Under the pieces are notes generated by a model, which did no database searches, was not told the origin of the DNA, and saw nothing but the letters and a program-made list of their open reading frames with translations. A stretch of DNA of 64,000 nucleotides, taken from the NCBI RefSeq assembly GCF_014646195.1, contig NZ_BMMZ01000011.1:62001-126000 (forward strand). Reading direction: 5' to 3'. Both the position numbers and the translations under genes were made by a program. The stretch is from Microlunatus endophyticus. GTDB lineage: Bacteria; Actinomycetota; Actinomycetes; Propionibacteriales; Propionibacteriaceae. Shown here piece by piece: positions 40,907 through 48,371 of the stretch. Positions within the stretch are counted from its first letter, which is position 1. Every line of letters begins with the position of its first letter.

Positions 40907-41508
40907 CCAGTTCGTCCACACCGAACAGCCACCGGCCGATACGCCGCCGGTGGCTGTACGTCTGCCTGTCGGTGCTGGTGGCAGCCGCCGGGCTGGTGCT
41001 GGACGTGATCACCAAACACCTGGCCGCCGGCAGGCTTGACCCGTACAACCCGGTCGTGCTCTTCGGCGGGCTGCTCCGCCTGCAACTGATCCGCAACTCC
41101 GGCGCGGCCTTCAGCCTCGGCGAGGGCTACACCCCGGTCTTCGCGGTGCTGGCAGCCGCTGCCCTGCTGTTCGTGATCATCGCTCTGCTTCCCCGACTAC
41201 GACACAGCGGCTGGGCAGTCGCGCTCGGCTTCCTGATGGCAGGGGTCGCCGGCAACCTCGTCGACCGGATCTTCCGCGAGCCCGGCTTCTTCCGCGGCCA
41301 CGTCGTCGACTTCCTGCAACTGCCCCACTGGGCGATCTTCAACGTCGCCGACATGTGCGTGTGTACCGCCGCAGTGATGATCGTGATCCTGGCGATCTTC
41401 CGGAACATCTCGGTGGGCGGTGAACACTACGCCCGCAAGGGGCCGGCGGACCGACAGACTGAGGAGAACGGGGCCGAATCGACGACGCCCGGGCAGAGCC
41501 GGTCATGA
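40879..41508 (+). CDS. lspA: Lipoprotein signal peptidase LspA (signal peptidase II)
   Basis: About 209 residues with four membrane helices. The aspartate protease motifs are AGNLVDRIF and FNVADM, giving the catalytic aspartate pair, and LIRNSGAAFSLGEG is the conserved N-G-A-F region. It cleaves prolipoproteins after lipidation; the livJ lipoprotein in this window is a potential substrate. ATG 40879 overlaps the upstream gene; GTG 40870 is also in frame. The C-terminal tail is longer and more charged than in E. coli. Confidence 0.94.
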   Translation: MQTARGTSITSSSTPNSHRPIRRRWLYVCLSVLVAAAGLVLDVITKHLAAGRLDPYNPVVLFGGLLRLQLIRNSGAAFSLGEGYTPVFAVLAAAALLFVIIALLPRLRHSGWAVALGFLMAGVAGNLVDRIFREPGFFRGHVVDFLQLPHWAIFNVADMCVCTAAVMIVILAIFRNISVGGEHYARKGPADRQTEENGAESTTPGQSRS

Positions 41509-42428
41509 CCTCTCGTACGGTGCTGGTGCCCGAAGGCCTTGAAGGGGAGCGGGTCGACGCAGCGGTGGCGCGGATGCTCGGGCTGTCGCGGACCAAGGTC
41601 GCCGAGCTCGCAGCGACCGGCGGCGTCCTGGTCGACGGTTCGCCGGCCGGCAAATCGGACCGGGTCACAGCGGGCTCGCTGCTGGAGGTCGACCTTCCGG
41701 ACTCGCCCACCGGCGTGCAGGTGACCCCGCAAGTGGTCGCCGGTGTCCGGATCGTCCACGACGACGATCACATCGTGGTGGTCGACAAGCCGGTCGGCGT
41801 GGCCGCCCATCCCAGCCTCGGCTGGGACGGACCATCGGTCACCGAGCACCTGGCGGGCGCAGGCTTCCGGATCTCCACGTCGGGTGCTCCGGAGCGTCAG
41901 GGTGTCGTCCAGCGGCTCGACGTCGGGACGTCCGGGCTGATGGTGCTCGCCAAGAGCGAGCTGGCGTACACGGTGCTCAAGCAGGCATTCCGTGACCGAG
42001 AGGTCGACAAGACCTATCACACCCTCGTCCAGGGGCACCCGGATCCGTTCGAGGGCACTATCGACGCCCCGATCGGTCGCCATCCCGGCGCCGACTACAA
42101 GATGGCCATCCGCAGCGACGGTCGGCGCAGTGTCACCCACTACAAGACCCTGGAAGCCCACCGCGGCGCCTCGCTGCTCGAGGTCAAGCTGGAGACCGGC
42201 CGGACCCACCAGATCCGCGTGCACATGGCGGCGATCAAGCACCCGTGCGTCGGCGATCCGACGTACGGCGCCAATCCGCGGCTCGCTGCGGAGCTCGGCC
42301 TGGTCCGCCAGTGGCTCCATGCCGTACGGCTCGGGTTCGTCCACCCGGCGACCGGCGACCGGGTGGAGTTCACCTCTGAATACCCCGAGGACCTGCAGCA
42401 CGCACTCGATCTGGTCCGGGCAACCTGA
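41505..42428 (+). CDS. rluD: RluD-family 23S rRNA pseudouridine synthase
   Basis: 307 residues. An N-terminal S4 domain (LEGERVDAAVARMLGLSRTKVAELAATGGVLVDG) precedes the catalytic domain with motif RLDVGTSGLMVLAK containing the catalytic aspartate, and the RluA-type GRTHQIRVHMAAIKHPCVGD. It converts uridines in 23S rRNA helix 69 or related sites to pseudouridine. ATGA overlap with lspA indicates coupling; lspA-rluD order is common in bacteria. Confidence 0.94.
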   Translation: MTSRTVLVPEGLEGERVDAAVARMLGLSRTKVAELAATGGVLVDGSPAGKSDRVTAGSLLEVDLPDSPTGVQVTPQVVAGVRIVHDDDHIVVVDKPVGVAAHPSLGWDGPSVTEHLAGAGFRISTSGAPERQGVVQRLDVGTSGLMVLAKSELAYTVLKQAFRDREVDKTYHTLVQGHPDPFEGTIDAPIGRHPGADYKMAIRSDGRRSVTHYKTLEAHRGASLLEVKLETGRTHQIRVHMAAIKHPCVGDPTYGANPRLAAELGLVRQWLHAVRLGFVHPATGDRVEFTSEYPEDLQHALDLVRAT

Positions 42429-42483
42429 CCCGGCAACCCGGCCCGTTGTGCGTGCTCTCAGCCGGGCGTAATAGGGTCCGGGT

Positions 42484-43899
42484 GTGCGAAGAGCGAAGAT
42501 TGTCTGCACCCTCGGCCCGGCGACCGCTTCCGAAGAGCGTCTGATCGAGTTGGCGCGCGCCGGGATGAATGTCGCCCGGCTCAATATGAGTCATGGTGAC
42601 TACCCCGACCATCTGAAGAGCATCGAGGGGGTCCGTGCCGCCGCCAAGGCCGTCGGCCGACCCATCCTGATCTTCGCCGATCTGCAGGGTCCCAAGATCA
42701 GATTGGCCCGGTTCGCCGAAGGCAGGGTCGAGCTTGCCTACGGTGCGAAGTTCACGATCACCACCGAGGACTGCCAGGGTGACGTGAATCGCTGCGGTAC
42801 GACCTTCAAGGGGCTGCCCGGTGATGTGAAACCCGGCGACCTGATCTTGATCGACGACGGCCGGATCCAGCTGGTCGCCGACGAGGTGACCGACACGGAG
42901 GTGATCACCACCGTCCAGGTCGGTGGCCCGGTCTCCAACAACAAGGGCATCAATCTGCCGGGGGTCGCGGTCAGTGTCCCGGCACTGAGTGACAAGGACA
43001 CGGCAGACCTGCGGTGGGCCCTGGCCCAGGGCGTCGACATGATCGCGATGTCCTTCGTGCGCAGCGCTGCCGATGCCGCCGACGCACACCAGATCATGGC
43101 CGAAGAGGGTCGCAAGGTCCCGATCATCGCCAAGATCGAGAAGCCGCAGGCGGTCCAGAACCTGGACGAGATCATCGACGCGTTCGACGCGTTCATGGTG
43201 GCTCGCGGCGATCTCGGCGTCGAGCTGCCGCTGGAGGAAGTGCCTCTGGTCCAGAAGCGGATTGTGACCGCTGCCCGGCGATGGGCCAAGCCGGTGATCG
43301 TCGCCACGCAGATGCTGGAGTCGATGATCTCCGCGCCGCGACCGACCCGCGCCGAGGCGTCCGATGTCGCCAACGCGATCCTGGACGGCGCTGACGCGGT
43401 GATGCTGTCCGGTGAGACCAGCGTCGGCGAGTATCCGGTGCTGACCGTTGAGACGATGGCTCGGATCATCAATGAGACCGAAGCCCACGGCATGGCCGAG
43501 ATGCACACCATCGACTGGGACCCGCACACCACCGCCGGCGTGGTGACCAAAGCCGCCGCCGATGTGGCCAAGGGCGTCGGTGCCCGCTATCTGGTCGCCT
43601 TCACCCAGTCCGGTGACTCCGCCCGGCGGCTCTCCCGGCTGCGACCGGACATCCCGCTGCTGGCCTTCACCCCACTGGAGAGCACCCAGGCCGAACTCAC
43701 GCTGTCATGGGGGATCGAGACGTTCCTCACCCCGATGGTGGCTCACACCGACGACATGATTCGGCAGGTCGACAAGTCGCTGACCGAGTCCGGGCTGGCG
43801 GAAGAGGGCGACCGTGTCGTGATCATCGCCGGTTCGCCTCCCGGCCGCGCCGGCGCGACGAACATGATCCGGGTCAGAAAGATCGGCCTGCCGTTGTGA
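42484..43899 (+). CDS. pyk: Pyruvate kinase
   Basis: 471 residues. MRRAKIVCTLGPATASEERL is the typical start, followed by MNVARLNMSHGDY, the active site region IIAKIEKPQAVQNLDEII, ARGDLGVELPLEEVPLVQK, and VATQMLESMISAPRPTRAEASDVANAILDGADAVMLSGETSVGEYP. The C-terminal allosteric domain is present. It makes pyruvate and ATP from phosphoenolpyruvate. The start is GTG 42484, 55 bp after rluD. The 245 bp following it (to 44144) contain no gene or terminator that I can recognise. Confidence 0.97.
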   Translation: MRRAKIVCTLGPATASEERLIELARAGMNVARLNMSHGDYPDHLKSIEGVRAAAKAVGRPILIFADLQGPKIRLARFAEGRVELAYGAKFTITTEDCQGDVNRCGTTFKGLPGDVKPGDLILIDDGRIQLVADEVTDTEVITTVQVGGPVSNNKGINLPGVAVSVPALSDKDTADLRWALAQGVDMIAMSFVRSAADAADAHQIMAEEGRKVPIIAKIEKPQAVQNLDEIIDAFDAFMVARGDLGVELPLEEVPLVQKRIVTAARRWAKPVIVATQMLESMISAPRPTRAEASDVANAILDGADAVMLSGETSVGEYPVLTVETMARIINETEAHGMAEMHTIDWDPHTTAGVVTKAAADVAKGVGARYLVAFTQSGDSARRLSRLRPDIPLLAFTPLESTQAELTLSWGIETFLTPMVAHTDDMIRQVDKSLTESGLAEEGDRVVIIAGSPPGRAGATNMIRVRKIGLPL

Positions 43900-44144
43900 C
43901 CTTGGCCGCCGGGTCCTGCGATTCGGCCCCTCGAACCGGCCTCATCGAAGTCGTGACGACTCGAGTTTGCCGGTCAGACGGCACGGATCGTACGTTTCAC
44001 GCAACGGGTCGCAGACGGTATGGCTCCCGGCGCGGATCAGCTTCGTTCCGTAACAGGCGGCGCGGTCCGTACGGACGGGAAACCGACGGCGGTCGGAGGC
44101 CGCACGCCACCGGCCCCGGGCCGTGCCGTGCGACGGACCCACCG

Positions 44145-44957
44145 TCAGTCGCGGCGGGTGAACGAGCCGAGGATCGTCTGGCCGAAAGGGATCGGCAACG
44201 TGTCCAAGACCCGCGTGAGCGGAACCAAGACCGCGTCGTAGATCTTCACCAGCTTGGAATTCGGGCTGCTGGCACCGCCTTTGCGGACGGCCGCCCACCA
44301 GGCGATCCCGCCCAGCAGATTCACCGGCCGGGACAGATCCACGCGCAGGCCGGCCTCCTCGGCCGCGGCGGACAGCGTCTTCGGGGTGTAGCGGCGAACG
44401 TGTCCGACCGAGCGGTCGAAGTCGCCGTACAACTGCTGGTAGCCCGGCACCCAGATGACCAGATTCCCGCCGGGCCGCACCAACCGCGACAGGGCCCGCA
44501 GCGCCCGGACATGGTCCTCGATGTGCTCCAGGACGTTGATGGCCAGGACTGTGTCGAGCGGCCCCAGCTCCTGCGCCAGGGTCTCCGCCCGTTCCGGGGT
44601 CAGGTTCGCCGCGTCCAGCTGCCGTACGGCGACCTCGGGCCGGTCGGCGAACCGGCGTCCGATCGCCTGCACTGCGTCCGGGTCGACATCGGTGACCACC
44701 AGCCGGCGGCGTCCGGTCAGGCCGGCCGAGAAGTCGCCGGCGCCGGCGCCGATCTCCAGGACCTCTGCGCCGCAGTGGCGCCCGATCAGTGAGTGCTGAT
44801 ACTTGCCGTAGTTGACCTTGACCTGGTCTCCGCTCTGCTCCAGCTGTCGTCCGGTTGCGGCCGCGAAAGCGCCGCTCCCGTGAGACGAGGCTGAGGAGAC
44901 AGTCGTTTCGGAGCGTGCACCGACGCTGGTGTGCTGAGAAACCTGTGAGGAATCCAT
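44145..44957 (-). CDS. Class I SAM-dependent methyltransferase
   Basis: 270 residues. A Ser-rich N-terminus precedes GAEVLEIGAGAGDFSAGLTGR (motif I), VVTDVDPDAVQAIGRRF, LDTVLAINVLEHIEDHVRALRALSRLVRPGGNLVIWVPG and HVRRYTPKTLSAAAEEAGL, the layout of methyltransf_11-type enzymes such as those acting on lipids or glycans. Substrate unknown. ATG 44957 has a CACAAT hexamer 8 nt upstream, so it may be leaderless. It is convergent with pyk and divergent from pdtaR, with tRNA-Leu upstream on the same strand. Confidence 0.85.
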   Translation of the reverse strand: MDSSQVSQHTSVGARSETTVSSASSHGSGAFAAATGRQLEQSGDQVKVNYGKYQHSLIGRHCGAEVLEIGAGAGDFSAGLTGRRRLVVTDVDPDAVQAIGRRFADRPEVAVRQLDAANLTPERAETLAQELGPLDTVLAINVLEHIEDHVRALRALSRLVRPGGNLVIWVPGYQQLYGDFDRSVGHVRRYTPKTLSAAAEEAGLRVDLSRPVNLLGGIAWWAAVRKGGASSPNSKLVKIYDAVLVPLTRVLDTLPIPFGQTILGSFTRRD

Positions 44958-45040
44958 AGACCGGCATTGTGGCACGGCTGCGCCAACAGGTCACAAACTG
45001 ATTACGACGCGTCGTGTCGACGTGCCGGCGCCTGGAGTTG

Positions 45041-45123
45041 TGCCGAGGAGGGGAGTCGAACCCCTACGCCCTTTCGGGCAGACGGGTTTGAGCCGTCAGC
45101 GTCTACCATTCCGCCACCCCGGC
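45041..45123 (-). tRNA. tRNA-Leu (anticodon CAA)
   Basis: The minus strand reads GCCGGGG at the 5' end, pairing with CCTCGGC at the 3' end (one G-T pair). The anticodon stem GACGG/CCGTC encloses the loop CTCAAAC with anticodon CAA. A long class II variable arm and the T-arm AGGGG-TTCGACT-CCCCT follow. Discriminator A; CCA is not encoded. It decodes UUG. Its 3' end faces the methyltransferase gene. Confidence 0.95.
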
Positions 45124-45202
45124 CGGAGCGACGATCATTGTGCCACAGGCGAGCCGGAAGTCCTCACTCCGACCGGACTCCGCATCAGCGCCCGCGGCTG
45201 GC

Positions 45203-45208
45203 TAGAGT
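45203..45208 (+). promoter_or_regulatory. -10 element of a leaderless promoter (pdtaR)
   Basis: TAGAGT is followed by exactly 7 nt and then the GTG start of pdtaR, so the transcription start should coincide with the start codon. The same hexamer and spacing precede polA (54751-54756). Confidence 0.6.
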
Positions 45209-45215
45209 TACTCCC

Positions 45216-45872
45216 GTGACAGAGAGCAAAGCAGCCCAGGAAAGCGCGGAGCTGCGTCCGCAGACGAAGACCCAGGCCAAGCCCACAGGCGCCGCTTCGC
45301 GGGTTGTCGTCGCCGAGGACGAGTCGCTGATCCGGCTCGACCTGGTCGAGATGCTCAGCGAAGAGGGCTACGAAGTCGTCGGTGAGGCCGGTGACGGCGA
45401 ACAGGCCGTCGCCCTGGCGACCGACCTCAAGCCCGACCTGGTCGTGATGGACGTGAAGATGCCCAAGATGGACGGCATCTCCGCAGCGGAGAAGATCGCC
45501 GAGAAGCGGATCGCCCCGGTGGTGATGCTGACCGCGTTCAGCCAGCGCGACCTGATCGAGCGGGCTCGTGAGGCCGGCGCGATGGCCTATGTCGTCAAGC
45601 CGTTCGGCAAGGACGATCTGGTGCCGGCGATCGAGATCGCGATCGCCCGCTACCAGGAGATCCTCGCCGTCGAGGCCGAGGTCGCCCAGCTCGAGGAGCG
45701 GCTGGAGACCCGCAAGATCGTGGACAAGGCGAAAGGCCTGCTCCAGGTCGGCCTCGGACTGACCGAGCCGGAGGCGTTCCGCTGGATCCAGAAGACCGCG
45801 ATGGACCTGCGCAAGTCGATGCGCGAGGTCGCCGAAGGCGTCATCGCGCACGGAGCCAAGCCCGGCCGCTGA
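45216..45872 (+). CDS. pdtaR: ANTAR-domain response regulator PdtaR
   Basis: 218 residues. A disordered N-terminus of about 35 residues is followed by a receiver domain (RVVVAEDESLIRLDLVEMLSEEGY; phospho-acceptor aspartate in DLVVMDVKMP; VMLTAF; YVVKPF), a short coiled coil and a C-terminal ANTAR RNA-binding domain (KIVDKAKGLLQVGLGLTEPEAFRWIQKTAMD). PdtaR acts with the histidine kinase PdtaS by binding paired hairpins in nascent RNA and suppressing termination. pdtaS is not in the window. The upstream frame is open across the tRNA but is not coding. Confidence 0.94.
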   Translation: MTESKAAQESAELRPQTKTQAKPTGAASRVVVAEDESLIRLDLVEMLSEEGYEVVGEAGDGEQAVALATDLKPDLVVMDVKMPKMDGISAAEKIAEKRIAPVVMLTAFSQRDLIERAREAGAMAYVVKPFGKDDLVPAIEIAIARYQEILAVEAEVAQLEERLETRKIVDKAKGLLQVGLGLTEPEAFRWIQKTAMDLRKSMREVAEGVIAHGAKPGR

Positions 45873-45917
45873 CCCGTACGCCTGCCGCGGATCCCACCGC
45901 GGCGCCAGGAAAACCGC

Positions 45918-45950
45918 ACGACCTGACCAGTTAATGGTCAGGTCGTTTTC
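45918..45950 (+). terminator. Intrinsic terminator after pdtaR
   Basis: A perfect 12-bp stem, ACGACCTGACCA (45918-45929) with TGGTCAGGTCGT (45935-45946), has a 5-nt GTTAA loop and a TTTTC tail. It is the cleanest terminator in the window. Confidence 0.92.
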
Positions 45951-46090
45951 CGTTGTGTAACGAACCGACAACGTGCAACCGCTTTGGCCTGAGACCGGCC
46001 TTAGAGTCCTCCCAGGCCGGATGCGGTCGCGTGGGCAGACACCTGGCGATCCCGGATGGCCGACATGGCCGACCAGATCAGGAGGAAATA

Positions 46091-47314
46091 ATGCGCAAGC
46101 ATCGACTGGCCGTAGCCGGAGCTGCCTTCATCGCACTGTCGCTCACAGCGACCGCTTGTGGGACGCGCTCGGACAACACCAACGCCGGGACCGGCGGGGC
46201 CACCCAGGACAAGACAGCAAAGATCGGCGTCATAGCGCCGCTGACGGGCGATCTCGCACCACTCGGGCTCGGTATCAAGAACTCGGTCGACCTGGCCGTC
46301 AAGCAGGCCAATCAGAATCACACAATCCCCGGTTGGACCCTGGAGCTCGACGCCCAGGACGACCAGGCCACCCCGGCCACCGGACAGAACGCCGCGACAA
46401 CGCTGGCTGGTGACGACGACGTGATCGGGGTCGTCGGCACCCTCAACTCCTCGGTCGCCCAGACCGTGCAGCCGGTGCTGAACAACGCCAAGATCGTCGA
46501 GGTGTCGCCGGCCAATACCGGTGTTGCGCTGACCAAGGGCGAGGACGCGGCCAATCCGAAGCGGCCGTACGCGAACTACTTCCGCACCTGTACCACCGAC
46601 GACATCCAGGGTCCGTTCGCCGCGCGCTACCTCTTCCAGGACAAGGGACTGAAACAGGTCGCGACCATCAACGACAAGAAGACCTATGGCGCCGGGCTCG
46701 TTGCGTCCTTCGAGACGGAGTTCAAGAAGCTCGGTGGCAAGATCGTCTCGCACCAGACGATCAACCCTGATGACACGAACTTCAGCCCGGTGATCAGCAA
46801 GGTCCAGGGCGCACATCCGCAGGCGATCTACTACGGCGGCGAGTACCCGCAGGCGGGGCCGCTGTCCAACCAGGCCAAGTCGGCCGGTCTCGACGTCCCG
46901 GTGATGGGTGGTGACGGTATCTACGATCCGGCCTACATCAAGCAGGCCGGTAGCAAGTCCGACGGTGACCTGGCCACCTCGGTCGGGGCTCCGGCCGACA
47001 CATTGCCGTCGGCGAAGTCCTTCGTCGATGCCTACGCCAAGGCGGGCTACAAGGATCCGTACGCTGCCTATGGCGCCTACTCCTACGATGCGGCCAATGC
47101 GATCATCAACGCGCTGAAGACCTCGCTGGCCAGTGCCGACGATGCCAAGTCCGCCCGCCAGGCCACCATCGACGCAGTCGGCAAGGTCGACTTCGACGGC
47201 GCGACCGGACACGTCTCCTTCGACCAGTACGGCGACGCCACCTCGCGGGTGCTGACGGTCTACGCGGTCAAGGGCGGCCAATGGGCAGCGGTCAAGACCG
47301 GCGAGTTCAAGTGA
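46091..47314 (+). CDS. livJ: Branched-chain amino acid ABC transporter substrate-binding lipoprotein (LivJ-like)
   Basis: 407 residues. The signal peptide (MRKHRLAVAGAAFIALSLTATAC) ends in a lipobox with cysteine 23, so the protein should be lipid-anchored outside the membrane. The mature part is a type I periplasmic-binding fold: IGVIAPLTGDLAPLGLGIKNSVDLAVKQAN, VIGVVGTLNSSVAQTV, and YFRTCTTDDIQGPFAARYLF. A strong AGGAGG precedes ATG 46091. A TAGAGT hexamer at 46002-46007 may be its promoter -10. It is the first gene of the liv operon. The ligand is presumed to be Leu/Ile/Val, but related proteins bind other amino acids or amides. Confidence 0.9.
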   Translation: MRKHRLAVAGAAFIALSLTATACGTRSDNTNAGTGGATQDKTAKIGVIAPLTGDLAPLGLGIKNSVDLAVKQANQNHTIPGWTLELDAQDDQATPATGQNAATTLAGDDDVIGVVGTLNSSVAQTVQPVLNNAKIVEVSPANTGVALTKGEDAANPKRPYANYFRTCTTDDIQGPFAARYLFQDKGLKQVATINDKKTYGAGLVASFETEFKKLGGKIVSHQTINPDDTNFSPVISKVQGAHPQAIYYGGEYPQAGPLSNQAKSAGLDVPVMGGDGIYDPAYIKQAGSKSDGDLATSVGAPADTLPSAKSFVDAYAKAGYKDPYAAYGAYSYDAANAIINALKTSLASADDAKSARQATIDAVGKVDFDGATGHVSFDQYGDATSRVLTVYAVKGGQWAAVKTGEFK

Positions 47315-47342
47315 GCCGGTAGCAACCGCCCATGGGCGGGGA

Positions 47343-47381
47343 GCGATGGGGACAGGACGGTTCGGTCCCTGTCCCCATCGC
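47343..47381 (+). other. Strong hairpin between livJ and livH
   Basis: GCGATGGGGACAGG (47343-47356) and CCTGTCCCCATCGC (47368-47381) form a perfect 14-bp stem with an 11-nt loop, 28 bp after livJ. No T-tract follows. Such stems after binding-protein genes typically protect the upstream mRNA or reduce read-through, giving more binding protein than permease. Confidence 0.8.
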
Positions 47382-47441
47382 ATGTCCCCACATCTCCCGC
47401 CGCACGCCAGGGGCCGGATCGTCCAGGATCGGAGTCGGGTA

Positions 47442-48371
47442 GTGATCGTTCTGCAAGCCATGGTCGACGGGCTTTCGCTCGGTGCGTTGTACGCACTGAT
47501 CGCCGTCGGCTACACCGTCGTCTACGGCATCATCCAGTTGATCAACTTCGCCCACGGCGAGGTCTTCATGGTCGGTGCGTTCGGCTCGATGACCGTCTGG
47601 CTGCTGGTGCCGGGGCAACAGCTGGGGTTGTGGATGCTTCCGATCATGCTGATCGGCGGCATGGTCGCCTCGGTGGCGATCGCGCTGCTGATGGAGCGGG
47701 TCGCGTACCGTCCGTTGCGGAATTCGCCGCGGCTGGCGCCGTTGATCACCGCGATCGGCGTCTCGGTGTTCCTGCAGGAGTTCGTCCGGCTCTTCTACGG
47801 AAGGATTCCCGGCTTCCCCGATGCCAAGGCCAACGTCACTTTCCCGACCATCGAGGGCGTCACCGGCACCGCGATCAAACTCGGTGGCCTCGACATCGAC
47901 CGGCCGACGATCTTCACCCTGGCCGCCCTGATCGTCTGCACGGTCTTCCTCTACCTGTTCGTCAACAAGAGCAGGATCGGGCGGGCGATGCAGGCAACAT
48001 CGCAGGACCCTGACACAGCTCGGCTGATGGGGATCAACGTCGACCGGATCATCATGATCGCCTTCGCGGTCGGCGCCGTGCTGGCCGCCATCGCCGGCAC
48101 CGCCCAGGGGATGATGAACACCAACATCAACTTCAAGATGGGCTTCATCGCCGGTCTGAAGGCCTTCTCCGCCGCCGTTCTCGGCGGTATCGGCAACATC
48201 TGGGGCGCGCTGGTCGGCGGCCTGGTGATCGGCGTCCTGGAGTCCCTGGCCACGCAGGTGATGCCGCACGGCTCGGCCTGGAAGGACGTCTGGGCGTTCG
48301 TCGTCCTGATCCTGATCCTGGTGTTCCGCCCGCAGGGCCTGCTCGGCGCCCGGGTGGTGGACCGCGCATGA
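47442..48371 (+). CDS. livH: Branched-chain amino acid ABC transporter permease LivH
   Basis: 309 residues with about eight hydrophobic helices. The family segments are VDGLSLGALYALIAVGYTVVYGIIQLINFAHGE and RIGRAMQATSQDPDTARLMGINVDR, the cytoplasmic loop that contacts the ATPases, and AVLGGIGNIWGALVGGLVIGVLE. It pairs with LivM to form the channel. GTG 47442 has GGAG upstream and gives the usual length; the longer open frame is not conserved. livM overlaps by 4 nt. Confidence 0.93.
   Translation: MIVLQAMVDGLSLGALYALIAVGYTVVYGIIQLINFAHGEVFMVGAFGSMTVWLLVPGQQLGLWMLPIMLIGGMVASVAIALLMERVAYRPLRNSPRLAPLITAIGVSVFLQEFVRLFYGRIPGFPDAKANVTFPTIEGVTGTAIKLGGLDIDRPTIFTLAALIVCTVFLYLFVNKSRIGRAMQATSQDPDTARLMGINVDRIIMIAFAVGAVLAAIAGTAQGMMNTNINFKMGFIAGLKAFSAAVLGGIGNIWGALVGGLVIGVLESLATQVMPHGSAWKDVWAFVVLILILVFRPQGLLGARVVDRA

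Noticed and set aside
43900..44144. Hidden small gene between pyk and the methyltransferase gene
   Set aside because: Candidate frames are Arg/Pro-rich mirror frames with no ribosome-binding site; I see nothing supportable there.
44967..45215. N-terminal extension of pdtaR running through the tRNA
   Set aside because: It would translate the complement of tRNA-Leu; the leaderless promoter and family N-terminus place the start at 45216.
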